Below, in pieces: positions 1 through 12,032 of a DNA stretch of 64,000 bases. This DNA is from Symsagittifera roscoffensis (Eukaryota; Xenacoelomorpha; Acoela; Convolutidae). A program made the translations under genes and the position numbers. Location of the stretch: the NCBI RefSeq assembly GCF_963678635.1, contig NC_087066.1:19053877-19117876 (forward strand), in the 5' to 3' direction. The number at the start of each line of letters is the position of its first letter. The stretch's first letter is position 1. The notes below the pieces were generated by a model. It made no database searches. It was not told the DNA's origin and worked only from the letters and a program-made list of their open reading frames with translations.

Positions 1-1260
1 AAAAAATTCAGTTGGCTAAAAGAAATGTCAAGGGCTACAAAAAAAGTCGCGAAGCACAAGAAAAACCGACTGAAGGATAAAATATAAATCATCGTTCAAA
101 AGCTAAGAAAAGTCTTATTTTAAGGGTAGCTTTTTAGGCCCAATGATTTTGGTTGTTGGTTCAATTGGCAGGGCGTTTCAAAGACAAGTAACATCAGTAT
201 TAATAGAAACTGTAATATCAAACTAGAAGGCTGCAATTTTTCAATTAAGTTTTTAATCATTGGTCCAAACTATGTGGGCAACAGCCAAATTTTGAGTGCC
301 AAAGTTTTACAACAACCTGTATCTCAGGTTTTCCCGAGGCTTCAGTAATTTTTTTCGCAGAACAAGACTGCGTTGTTGGAACTGCCAAACGACTGATATT
401 TTTTCCTTGTTAAAATTTTCCGCAGTAGATTAACTCGATGAAAATAATAATACCGCAATTGACAGTCTTTTGTTCTACTGTTATACATCAAAACGGGCAG
501 CTTGAGCATATGCAGGATTGCTACGTTTGCGCTTCAAAACAACAATTTGAAAAAACACTGAACCTTATCAAAATCACTCACTAATTAATGACATACCCGT
601 ATACGGATTTATGAATATAGACAGCTATTATCTCAAGCTACCTTCATCATCACCACAATTTTTTTCATTGCTAAATAGTTGTTATTGAAGACAAATTTCA
701 TGGTTCAAAGTGCCATGGTTGATGTCTTAGTTTGATTTTACACTATCTATTAAAATTTATATTCTTTTGTTTGATACATCTTACAGCACCGATAGTTGGT
801 ACATCGACCAAATAGACCGCCAAACAAAAACTTTCGGCCTAAAGTACTACTCATTCAACCTTTTTTTTCAAGATTTTTTATGATGTTCCCCCTTCTCAAT
901 TTCACTCCGTATTCTTCTTGACGGTTTTGTTTAGCCATGGACTTTTTTAGCCAACTAAAAAACGTTTTTCAAACAATTTGGTGAATAGCGTGTCTACTGC
1001 TTCACAATTTGTTGCGTCAAAACAAAGCAGAAACAATTTTTTTTCTTTTTTGGTTCTCTGAGATCAGTCGGTTTTTTATCTATTTTTTTTCCACTTAATC
1101 ATTGTGAATGTGAAGCGAGACAACTGGTTTTGCTTATATTTTGCTCAATCAGTTTTAAAATTCCGACTTCAAGCATCTTTGGAACGATAGATCGGAGCGA
1201 TGTTGAGAGTATAAGATCGTCAAATAATTTCTGTCAGGTTTTCCCGGTTGGTGTTGAACC
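1..1260. repeat. Degenerate dispersed repeat, copy 1
   Basis: No gene is visible. The stretch from about 400 to 1,250 matches about 5,690-6,510 in the same orientation at roughly three-quarters identity by eye. Shared landmarks are GTTGGTACATC near 800 and 6,070, TTTAGCCATGGACTTTTT near 930 and 6,205, and TTGTTGCGTCAAAACAAAGC near 1,010 and 6,285. The first few hundred bases resemble the opposite-strand copy at 6,525-7,010, so the unit seems to occur as inverted arms, as in a fold-back element. No protein or terminal repeat could be fixed. Confidence 0.5.
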
Positions 1261-1519
1261 GCGTGAGAAGTTTAAACCGCGTGAGAAGTTTCCTATATCT
1301 CAATTTTTCAAATTGAAAAATTTTAAAAAACTAACCAAAATGAAAGATTAGTTGAGTTTCCACCTTTGATTTTTTTAGGCGATCTGTACTTTTTTCGTAC
1401 TATGGATATTGTTTTTCAAAAACTATAGAGGATCCCCTTTTGCCTTTTTCCGCGGTTTAAATTGAAGAAAATCCTTCTCCTACCTTTCTGAAAACCACCA
1501 CTGTCTGTCGTCTATATGT

Positions 1520-1643
1520 GTCTCAAAAGTCTGATTGACTCTTCTATTTGACTCCTCCAGTTGACTAATCCATTTGACATCTCGAGTTGAATCTCCAGTT
1601 GATTCCCGCAGCTGACTCCTCCAGTTGAATTCTACATGAAGTT
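1520..1643. repeat. TTGACTCC short tandem repeat, left block
   Basis: Seven or so imperfect copies of a 14-18 base unit containing TTGACTCCTCCAG run up to the left arm of the inverted repeat at 1,644. A shorter block with the same unit and the same orientation lies just outside the right arm at about 3,630-3,665. The two blocks bracket the segment between the arms. Confidence 0.65.
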
Positions 1644-1669
1644 CCCGGGTCGAGGTCCCAGACTCATGT

Positions 1670-2720
1670 CCATACTTTCGCGACAAAATTAGGCATGTCC
1701 AGACTTTGGCGACCAAAACCTGGCACTTCCAGACTCTTGCGACCATGATTATCCGTCGCGACTATCGCGACCGAAGGGAAGGTGGCGCGACCAAAACATC
1801 GCGACTCATGTTTGGTATGTCCAGACTGACTCTCGCTACCAAGAGTTGCCATTTCCAGACTTTCGCGACCAAAATAACTACGGCGCGACTTTCGCGACCG
1901 AGGCAGATACGGCGCGACCCTAAAGCTCAGGAAACGGCGTGACCGGCGTGACCGGCGTGACCGGCGCGACCAAACTTAGCCATTTCCATACTTTCCTGAC
2001 CTAGATGGAGACGCGCAACTTTCCCGACCAACATGAGACGGCGCGCGTTTAAAAAAAATTTTTCAGGGCTTTCGCGAACGAGGTGGAGGCGGCGCGACTT
2101 TCGTGACCAAGATGGATACGGTGCGACTCAGGAAACGGCGCGACTCAAAAGGGGAAGGCGCGATCGGTCTGGCCAGCGCGACCAAAACGCCCTTTTCAAG
2201 ACTTTCGCAACCGAGGTGGAGACGGCGCGACTTTCCAGACCGAGGTGGAGACGGCGCGATCAAGAACCATTTAATCGCGACCTTAGTGGAAGCGGCGCGA
2301 ATTTTGCGTTCAGAGTGGAGACGGCGCGATTTTTCAGACCAAGGCGAAGACGGCGCAACTTTATAGACCGAGGCGGAGACGGCGCGACTTTTCAAACTAA
2401 GACGGAGATGGCGCGATTTTTCAGACCGAGGCGGAGACGGCGCGACCAAGAATCAATTCCTCGCGACAAAGGCGGAAACTACGCGACTTTCCAGACCAAG
2501 GCGGAGACGGCGCGGCTTTTGGGGCCAAGGCAGAGACGGCGCGACTAAGAAACAATTCTTGCGACCGTGCTGGACGCGGCGCGAAGTTAGCAATCAGAGT
2601 GGAGACAGCCCAGACTACGGTGCATATGGCGCGACTTTCCAGAACAAAGCGGAGACGGCGCGACCAAGAATCAATTCCTCGCAACCGAGGTGAAGACGCA
2701 TCACTTTCCAAACCAAAGCG
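1670..2720. repeat. GACGGCGCGACTTTCCAGACC minisatellite
   Basis: A degenerate tandem array. From about 2,060 to 2,720 the unit is near 29 bases with core GGAGACGGCGCGACTTTC and a variable linker such as CAGACCGAGG. From 1,670 to 1,960 a related unit, CCAGACTTTCGCGACC, predominates. GC is far higher than in the surroundings. Open frames across the array are low-complexity RRR/D peptides and are not taken as genes. Confidence 0.75.
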
Positions 2721-3378
2721 AATGCAGCAAAACAACTGTTAAAACTGCGTAGCTTTTTTCTTCTGCCCAACGCTTCAATTTATAATTATTTTTTGTAAGG
2801 TTACAATTTATTTAGAATAGTTTGCATGTCTGTGAGGAATTAAGGAAAAAAAAAGACAAACAATGCTGAATTCGCGTAAAATCACCTTCTTTCATCGTTT
2901 TTCTATGAATTTATTTTCGTTCCAGATTTAAATGAAATTGCCAAGTTCTGTTTCTCTAAAATAAAGTTCGACAAATGTCAACTTATTTCATGAAAAAAAG
3001 GAACGAAAATTTTAAAATATTTCAAAATCAGTCAAAAAATTTTTAGTTTTCAAGTCAATTTTTTTCCTTTTTTTTATTTCAAAAGTTCTTTTATTATTTT
3101 CCCAACAACTTGAGGTTGATAGGCAGTGTTTTCTATTTCAAAAAGTTGCACTGAGCATGAGCTTTCTAATCATAGAAACAGAGTTATCAATTTTTTCTGA
3201 AAATGTAAAAAAAATTTGCAATTATTTGAAAGTAACCGCCAAAACGCTGTTTTTTGGATACCCGAAAAAACGGATAACTGTCGAAATGTTCTCGTTGATT
3301 CTTTTTCAATAAACAATTCAAAAGCTACTTTTTGCGAGGATTCCAAATATGTGTAATATTTTAAATCTTTTCTTTAGA

Positions 3379-3560
3379 ACACAGACTTTCGCGACCCATG
3401 TCCAGACTTTCGCGACCAAACTTTGGTATGTCCAGACTTTCGCGACCCATGTCCAGACTTTCGCGACCAAATTTTGGTATGTCCAGACTTTCGCAGCCCA
3501 CGGCACGACTCATGTGCAGACTTTCCAGACTCAAACTCTCGGCGCGACTATGCAATTTGG
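3379..3560. repeat. CCAGACTTTCGCGACC tandem array
   Basis: Several near-perfect copies of a 15-16 base CCAGACTTTCGCGACC unit. They are arranged as a higher-order repeat in which CCATGT and AAACTTTGGTATGT linkers alternate. The same core occurs at 1,680-1,900 and, in reverse complement and more diverged, at 55,560-55,705. Confidence 0.75.
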
Positions 3561-3623
3561 GTCTAAATCCGGATGTGGCGCGACCCTTAAAGTCTGAACA
3601 TGAGTCTGGGACCTCGACCCGGG

Positions 3624-5640
3624 TTCTCTAGTTGACTCCTTCATTTGACTCCCCTAGTTGACTTTTCCTTTACTCCCAGGGTCTTGCATTTCCACTTTTA
3701 CTGGTAGGCACTACCATTGGCCATGTAAATGAGAAAGTCCAAAAGCTTTCATCTTGGCTGTTTTCTTGTTGCAAATCAGAGTCTTGTTGCAAAACAAAAT
3801 CAATTTCAAAACCACAATCACGGAATTGTTCTTCAAAATCTCATCGACAATGCTGGGTGCGTTAATTCACGGAGCTTTCTTCTAGAGCCTTCCACACATT
3901 GCGTAGTTCCGCCCATTCCTCATTGCAAAATTGAAAACTATTTGACCAAGCATACTTCACTTCGAAGAAATTATAAAGAATCCATCTTCTGTGCTATCCC
4001 AATCCTGCTATCTGGCCTCTCTGAGCTGACAACTTAGTTAAGTGTAAGGCGGGTGTCGGGGTTAAACACCTCCAGTGCTCCAAAAAATGCCAAAGCCTAT
4101 AGAAGCAATGTGGGCTAGCATCATTAATGAAAGAAGCAAATACCAATGCTGGTAAAGTTTCTTCATTTTCCTCTTCATCCCAAACTCGCCCACAGAACGT
4201 TGTAGAGGCCATTGGGGATAAATATGATCCCCATAGCGTTGGGTCGCCAACGGTGTCAAGTAGAACAAAGCACCAGCTGCCATCAAAGAGCCTTGTCTTG
4301 TTAATATGATTTTATTTTCACAACCTTAGTTCAGTTCACGATGCGATCCGAAGACCACATATTACTGGGGGGCTGCTTGAGGAAAAGCAATAAAAATCAG
4401 CTGTTGTGGGTGTCTGCTTGACGACCTAGAACGTCTTGCCTCATAATAACACTCATTTTAATGACCATAGTCTATGCTCAGTCAATCGTGTCAGGCAGGG
4501 TTGGAAGTTATCGGATACAAGTCTGTTTGCGCACCCTCACGTCAAGTTTTACACCATGGCGGGATAATTTTTGTTCCTCACTTTATGAATTGCTATCTTT
4601 CATAGGGATGTTTTTGACAGAGCCTTCGGAACATTCAATATGGAATGGAATTATGGCGTCAGTAGCAAATAGCTGGCCTCTCTCTTTCCAGCTTTCTGTT
4701 GTCATAGACGTTCGGTTGAAATTACCGAGAGAGGTTTTTTTGATGGCCGAATGTTGGTTGAAACTCGCTAATAGAAAAGTCGTTGTATCCATGTCAACGA
4801 CTATCAAAACTGAGTTTGGCTCTGATAAAACATTATTGAGTCATCCTTTACACGTAACTTCTCCTTCTGGATAAACTACTTCGGCTAGCGACATTTCAAT
4901 CAGCCAAAAATAACCACAACATCAACATTAAAACAAAACAAGGAGACTTTATTTGATGTGTTAGCTTTTCGAAATTGTCGAAAAAGGCAGCTCTAAATTC
5001 GTTTGTTTGTTCAATTTCTTAAATAATTGTTGCCGGCATTACCTCGACCTGAGTTAATAGCAATGGGTTTGCACACAAACGAAGCGATACCAATACCAAC
5101 TGTACAACAAGACTGCTCGTATATCAGGGCAAACCCCTGAATGCTCCGACTGTCCCTTAATTCATATCGAATAGTTTTTATGAAAAGAAAATCATGAAAA
5201 CCTGTAAATTTTGGACAAAATCAAAGTGTCAAAGTGTAGAATTTTGATTCGTACGAAATTAAAACCAACAATTAATTAGCCTCAATTCAATTAGGAACTA
5301 TTTTCTTGTGCGGAATAGTTCGCCCTGTATAAATAATTTGCGTTACGCTCTCAGCAAAATGAATAAGTTCTTCAAAACGCGAAAAGTTTTATTCGAGAAC
5401 ATGGCCATTTTGACAATTTTCAAACCCCCAAAACTTTACAAAAAAAATGGAGGTAAAATGACTTTTCACATTTGAACTCAGCAAGTCGATATCTTCAATG
5501 GGCATAATTTTTTGTGTCGAAAATTGTTAACTCTATTGGCGAAAACTAAATGAATAAAAAAAACATACCGAGCATAAATGTTCCGTTTTCTTCAAAAATC
5601 GGAACCAAAAAATATATGTACTTATAGCAATTGTTCTCAT
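3624..5640. other. Intergenic, no gene recognised
   Basis: AT-rich sequence with short open frames only. The frames at 3,729-4,037 (+) and 3,994-4,286 (-) have no motif I can name and no consistent composition. I see no RNA gene or terminal repeat here. Confidence 0.5.
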
Positions 5641-5689
5641 TAACTAAAATTATACAAATATCAATTAAGTTTCAATTTTGCAGATTTTA

Positions 5690-7010
5690 AGCCTTGCTAT
5701 TGGATTCCATAATATAAACTTTCCGCAGGAATTTAACACGGTGAAAAAAATCATACGGCAAATAAAGTACTTTATTGTACTTTTACTCTTCGCAAACGGG
5801 CAGTTTAATCAAACGCAGGGTTGCTGCGTTCGCACTTACAAAGTGCAAAAATTGAGAAATACAGATCAAAATCAAAATCACTCACCAATTGGTGACATAT
5901 ATACCTGTACACGGCCTTTATGTTTAAAGACTGCAATTATCTCATCATTCTTTTATCATCGCCACAATTTTTAAAACTGCTAAGTAGTTGTTATAGAAGA
6001 TAACTTCACGTTACAGTATCTATTAAAACTCATGTTCTTTTGCTTGATACTTCTTGTAGCCCCAAAAGTTGGTACATCTACCAATTAGACCATCAACCAG
6101 TAACTTTTGGCCTAAAGACTACACTTACAACCTATTTTTTCAGCTTTTTTTGAGGTTTTCACTTCTCAATTTCACTCCGCTTTATTCTTAAGTGTTTGTT
6201 TAGCCATGGACTTTTTCTAGCCAACTGAAAAACGTTTTTCAAACAATTTGGTAAATAGCGTGTCCACTGCTTCACAATTTGTTGCGTCAAAACAAAGCAG
6301 AAAATTTTTTTTCTTCTCTGAGATCAGTCGGTTGTTTTATCTATAACTTTTCCACTTAATCATTATGAATGTGAAGCGAGACAACTGGTTTTGCTTTTTT
6401 TTTTGCTCGATCAGTTTTTACATTCCAATTTCAAGCATCTTTGGAACGATGGATCGGAGTGATGTTGTGAGTTAGCATCGTCAAATAATTTCCGCCCGGT
6501 TTTTCCGGTTGAAACCATTTTCAGTTGGCCAGAAAAAGTCCATGGCTAAACAAAACACTCAAGAAGAAAACGGAGTGAAATTCAGAGGGAAAAACACCTT
6601 TAAATAGCTGGAGAAAGAATATGTTGTAAGTGTAGTACCTAGGGCCGAATGTTTCTGGATGACAATATATTTGGTAGATGAACCCACTGTATGGGCTCTA
6701 AGATGTATCAAACCAAAATAACATGAACTTTATTAGATACTGTAATATCAAAGTATGACACCAAACTTGACACTTTGAACCGTGGAGTTGTCTTCTATAA
6801 CAACTGGTTAGCATTCTAAAAAAAGTGACCATGATAAATGTAGGATGAGAGAATAGCTGTCTATATTCATGTATCCGTTTACGGGTATGTCACTAATTAG
6901 TGAATAATTTTGATAAGGTTCTATATTTTTCAAATTGCTGCTTCGAAGCGCAAACGTAGCAGTCCTGCGTATGATCAAGTAGCCCATTTGTAAAGAATAA
7001 GAGTTGAATA
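5690..7010. repeat. Degenerate dispersed repeat, copies 2 (direct) and 3 (inverted)
   Basis: 5,690-6,510 is a direct copy of 400-1,250. Immediately after it, 6,525-7,010 reads as the reverse complement of the same family (for example AAAAGTCCATGGCTAAACAA at 6,536 against the opposite strand near 6,205). Together they form a long imperfect palindrome. A short further match lies at 7,420-7,490 (GATAGTTGGTACGTCTACC). No coding capacity is seen. Confidence 0.55.
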
Positions 7011-7489
7011 AAGCGTTTTATATGTGCTTTATATTTTTTCTTTGTGATGAGTTTCTGCGGATAATTTCCAAATATTAATTATATCATTCCTTCGGCAATT
7101 CTTATAAAACATTCTGGGTCTGACAAAACGCATGGAATCTTCCGTATGTAGAGAGGAAGAGTTGAGTGAAATTTTTTCCAAGCTCTGTTCACTTAGTTTC
7201 CTCGTGATAACATTTTACCTAAAGTTGATAGATCAGTCTCTAAGCAATTCCGATAAAAAACAGTTTGGGTCTGAGCAAACACTTTGTTGAGATTCTTGGT
7301 AAATTTTTAGATATAGGTCTCTGAGTAATTTTCACCCACAATTTTTGGCCCTTATTGATTGAGTATTTTTAACAAAATTTTGCTTCCGTCTAGTTTTATC
7401 TTACATATTCTATTTATACTTATGTCTTTTTGTTTGATGCATCTTAGATCACCGATAGTTGGTACGTCTACCATTTAGACCGACAACCA

Positions 7490-10400
7490 AAAAAATAGAA
7501 GAACAAACAACTTCAAGAAAGATCTGAGAGGGGTTCCAAACATTAATTGTGGTAATGGTAAAATTACACAAATAAGTGGCGCCAGAATCGGGTCAAAAAC
7601 GAGGATTTTATTGCCCCCTCGACTGGATATCCAAGCTTGTCCCCTGCACTTCAGTTCTTCCGTGCAATATTGACCTTGATCATGGACGGTTGCGGGCAAA
7701 GGATGCTGATAGCTGCCCCCAATCGTGAAGTGGAAGAGGTGAACTTGAAACCTCTGAAGACACAGCTGGCAGCTAACTGGGCAGACATCTCTCATGCGCT
7801 AATGGCTTCTACGAAACTACGCACAGGATCTTGGTTGTACTCTATGAGTTGCTGGGTCTGGAAATTACGCTATTCGCGCATCAGCTGATATTCAAACCGG
7901 ACCTTTATTATGATCATCAAATAGTAAGCAACTTGTCCGCCAAAATATGTTTCAGAAACATGGGGTTTCCCTTCTGACTCACACCAGTGTGTCAAAAACG
8001 CCGGTGCATGACCGCATAAATGTGGCGGATACGAAGAACTTACTATAGTCGAAGGGGTACAGCCTTACTTGTGAGAGGGGCAAGTGGCCATTCTTGGCGC
8101 CTCAATTAAACAATTTTAGAGACGAGTCTAGAGAAGGAGTACTTCTGCTCATAACCCATGTGGGAGTTCATCTCGAACAGGCAGAAAGACGTTGAAAAAT
8201 GCTGTAAAAAACGGTCACACTGGCAAATAATACCACCATCTCGGTCTTTCGAAAGAAGACGCGAATTGAGACTTGAGACGCCAATTGAGGACCAAGACGA
8301 CGCATGATATCTTATGCCTTTTGAGTCCCTGCTGGAGAAAGATTTCTCCGCGAGAAGGACACTATTTGAAGATTTGTGCAGGACATAGTGAGCACGTCAA
8401 ACAATTTAAAACTACCTTTGTTTCATGTGTTTCGCACGCGCCTGTTCGATATGGGACTGGCTTTCCTGTTCAGTAGTGGCGTGGTATTTCTGAGAGTTCA
8501 GGGTTTGTCACTGAGTCTCTTTTCGAACTGGAACTTAGGAGAACCCACCCGAATAGTGACACATACTCATATAAGTGTGATGCTGGAAAAAAACCTTACT
8601 GGTTGAGAATGTCTTGATACAGAACCGGCTCATGATAGGAAAAGAAGCCAGGCCCGGAACGAGAGAAGAACAAGTGATTTTCAACGGAGGCATGCCTTTG
8701 CTCACGGGCCATTAGATCAGATCCTCTTAGAAGAACGAGATGGTTGGGGAAGGTGATAACCTGTATGTAAGGACCAGCATTGACCATAGCATTCCATGAT
8801 CCAGTGGTGGATGCCTAGTGACACTCAGTGATCCCCGTCAGCCTGATCAGTGTTTTGCATAGAACGACTTTAAATTGGATTCAACCAGAAAACTTGAGAG
8901 CTCAGATGAGTGACACTGTGTTTTTCGGAAGAATCAGGGATCAAGAGCTAATCGAACTGAACTTCAGAGGCCAATTGCAGTGCAGGATAGGGGCAAACCG
9001 AAACTCTCGACTCTAAACCGCTTAGAAAAGAAGACAAACCAGATCTTGAGAATTCCGGCGTGAAAGGAGACGTTCGAGCTAGTGAGTGCAAACTGGGTGT
9101 AACATCTGACATCTGACCACGACATGCTACTTACAACGTTTTCGGAATTCCTGATTATCAAGAGTACGAATTTAATGACAACGAGTCCAATACTGATGCC
9201 GTTCATGGAAGCTAGAGCTCTGGTGGAGAACCAGCTGAAGGAGTTTACTTAAGGATGGGATACGTTGTTCATTGGCTAGGTTTCACATGAGAGAGATGCC
9301 AGCAACTCCTGGACAGATGACGCGAGGGTGGCCAGAGGCAGGACAAGCGAAATTCTAAGGGTACTAGAAAAGACCGGATTTGAGAACGTGGATCCAGAGT
9401 ATCGAGAGGACAAGATCATACTGCAGGCTATGCATTTGACTCTGAAAGCGGACCAGTCGTGCCTTCCAGTCTGTTAGTTGGATTTTGGGGGGGGACAAAA
9501 GAAGCTTACCCGCTGAGACTTGATATGCAGATGCACAAAAGAGGGAACGTCCTGGAATGACTGCTGAAGATTCGATGGGTGAACCACTCAGTGGTGTCGA
9601 ATTGATGGATACCGAAGCTGCCACGGACTCTGCAGCTGTGCCACGAGAACTGAGGAAACCTATAGTACAAGAACCAACCACGAAGAAGAATCTGGATGAT
9701 TTCAGTGAGTAGAAATGGGGTAACATATCCACACATCCTCTGGAATCACCCTGGAAATTATGGATATGCGGTTGGGGGTCAGCAAACGACTCTGAACACG
9801 CTACTCTTGAGTTTTTTCCAGGGAAAGGCAAAACCTTCGACGGAAAGAAGTCTGCGTTCCTCAACGCCATGACGCCTGAACAGTGGTATGCATTCTTACT
9901 TGAGTTTAATCAGCAAGTACAAAGGTAAGTGGATGTCGAGGAGTTCAAATGGGAGTTATGGGATGTCGTAGTAAAATGGAGATCGAATTGCTAAAGCGGA
10001 GTTACTCACCAGGATGATGCATATCAGATAAACAAGACCAGAAAAAATAACCAAATCCTGTAAAGACAGCTCTACTCTAAAGACTCAGCGTTGGAAATCA
10101 GTTGGAGTAAACCTTTTAATAAGATCAAAGTTTTCGCTATAATAAGCTCAGCTAAAAGGTTATGTTTATTGCTCAACTGAAAGGAGAAAAGAGGGGCTCG
10201 ATAAAGGAAACAGGGTGTATAAGAGTGAACGAGTGAGGATTTTGAAAAGAAGAAACGCTCAGTAGTTGCTGAATCCACGCCTTCGCATAGAGAACGGAGA
10301 TCCAGTTAGAAAAACGGTGAAGTAGAAGAGCATAGCCCATCTGGGGAAGCAGTCTCTGAAAAGACCCAAATAGAGGTACCCCCAATGGTGCTGGCCAGGT

Positions 10401-12032
10401 GGAAGACCTCGGGTTATAGGGAAAATTCTACCTCCAATGAGTTGAAAGACAATTAACTAGAAGTGGAGGACAGGTCAGATGCGGAACCAGTGACAGAAAG
10501 GATGATAAGCCACAACGTGTGAAGATAAAGAAGGGACATACGTCGAAAGTCGAAATAAGCATTGAGTTGGTCTTGAGTCAATGTCAAAACATTGGTGAGT
10601 ATGTCACGGAGCATCCTTTCGAGATGATTTTGACCAAGAACACAGCCCGTACATTATGGATCTTGGGCAGGAGTTACACAAGAGGATATCAAAGCATACG
10701 AAAAAGTGAACTCAAGACATAAGGGCCTGAGCATCTACAAAATATACTGCCCAGAGCTCGTGATGATTCTGGATTGAGTCTTGACGTGATTCCTGATAAA
10801 GTCCGTGTTTCCTGATTTTTCGAATTTGGCTTGCCACCAGAATGCTATGACGGGTAAAGCTTCTGATATATGAGCCCCGAGCGTTTTATCGGACATTTAC
10901 CAGAGTGTGGGGATTGAAAACGCAGAGGAGAAGAACCATGCAAAACTCAAAGAAAATAGAAAAATTTTCAGGAAGAAGATTGAGGGCATCCACGACTTTC
11001 ACTGCTCACTCATGACAGCTGAAGACTACTCAAAACTATCAAAGAAAGGGGGAATATCAATAAGTTTCAGGTATCATGGGTATCTCCTACAACACGTTTC
11101 TGTGCCGAAGCAGGTGGTGCATATGAGATGTTAGAGGTTGCCGAGTTGTTGAAGTTCTGAACAGAAAAAGAATCGTGGAAACCCATGTCCCGCAAATAGA
11201 AACCTGAAACTGGTATTGTTTACTGAGCAGGAATCCAAAAAAATCTGTGTACCCCGATCAACGAGGGTAGATGTGAGACTTGGTAGCAAAGAAAACAATC
11301 TGGTTAGGAACCTTGGCTTTGTTTGGAAAAGACTCGGGCCATCATGGTGCCCACACCCTCGAGCGAGTTTGCATGGTGGAAACACCGGAAAAAGGGCTAC
11401 TGCGAGGTCGAGATGAAAATCTTGGTGATCTGTATGTAGTCCATAAACTGATGCTGGCTCATCAAGCGACTTCAAAGGACAAGGACGAGAAGTCGAAACA
11501 AGAGCAAAAAAAGTTGGAGCCAGGAAATTGTGTGGATCTCCGGCGATCACACCAGTGTACGGAAGCTCATGCGTGCAAATCCAGTCTTTTCAGAAGGAAG
11601 ATCCAGTTGCGTGGTTTGATGACGTCACCGAGAAAGACAAGAGTGATTTACAGGTCGTGGTGGACTTCTATTCCAGTACGACTGTGAATCTGGCCACCAC
11701 CCCACGATTCCTATCGAAAATGAGCAGTCTGGAATCATTTGAACTACTAGATTCTTCCATTAATTGTTCAATGCAATTGGTGTAAAAAGTGTAAAAACGT
11801 GGCACGGGACATTACAATTGAACCAAAAATATATAAAAGGATAAAAAGTGGGTCTAGAGGCCGAAATGGCATTTCTGATAAAAGAAGCCTGGGCTACCGA
11901 AAATTAGGAAGTCCTTGGTGGGATAAGTCATGCCGAATTTTTGTGGAAGCAATTATCCTGTGAGCCCTCATAAATGACTACAGCAAGAAAAGGGGTGAAT
12001 GCAGGCCTATTATCACCTCAAAAGCATGTGAA
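7490..12032 (+). pseudogene. Relic of the giant retroelement's downstream (post-pol) module
   Basis: This is a decayed copy of the protein module found intact at about 44.7-49.7 kb. Colinear matches are readable through many stops and frameshifts. Near 7,640-7,800, AAPNRE and NWADISHAL match IIPAPNR and VWADISNAI. At 8,830-9,016, LNWIQPENLR, FFGRIRDQ and QCRIG match LNWVEQSELR, LFGRIAEP and KCRMG. At 11,335-11,785, PSWCPHPRA, DLYVVHKLML and EKDKSDLQVVVDFYS match PSWCPHPNA, DLAMIHHLLA and SDKSGMELVADCHG. The relic has no gag, pol or macro domain. It ends where repeat A begins. Divergence is far greater than between the giant element's LTRs, so it comes from an older insertion or a sister lineage. 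Confidence 0.8.

Larger units (their letters stand above)
1644..3623. mobile_element. Segment bounded by perfect 25-bp inverted repeats
   Basis: The 25 bases at 1,644-1,668 are the exact reverse complement of 3,599-3,623. Both arms start outside with CCCGGGTCGAGG. The interior is mostly minisatellite (1,670-2,720) plus about 650 bases of AT-rich filler. No transposase frame is visible. Long arginine-rich frames inside come from the repeat composition. It could be a non-autonomous DNA element or the footprint of an inversion, because the TTGACTCC repeats outside keep one orientation on both sides. Confidence 0.5.

Noticed and set aside
2033-2548. 171-codon arginine-rich open frame, and overlapping frames on both strands
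   Set aside because: It lies wholly in the GGAGACGGCGCGAC minisatellite; the frames exist because the repeat has few stops, and the peptide is a repeat translation.
3994-4286. Possible DNA-transposon fragment on the - strand
   Set aside because: A few residues recalled Harbinger-type nucleases, but the order of motifs does not fit and no terminal repeats or second domain could be found.
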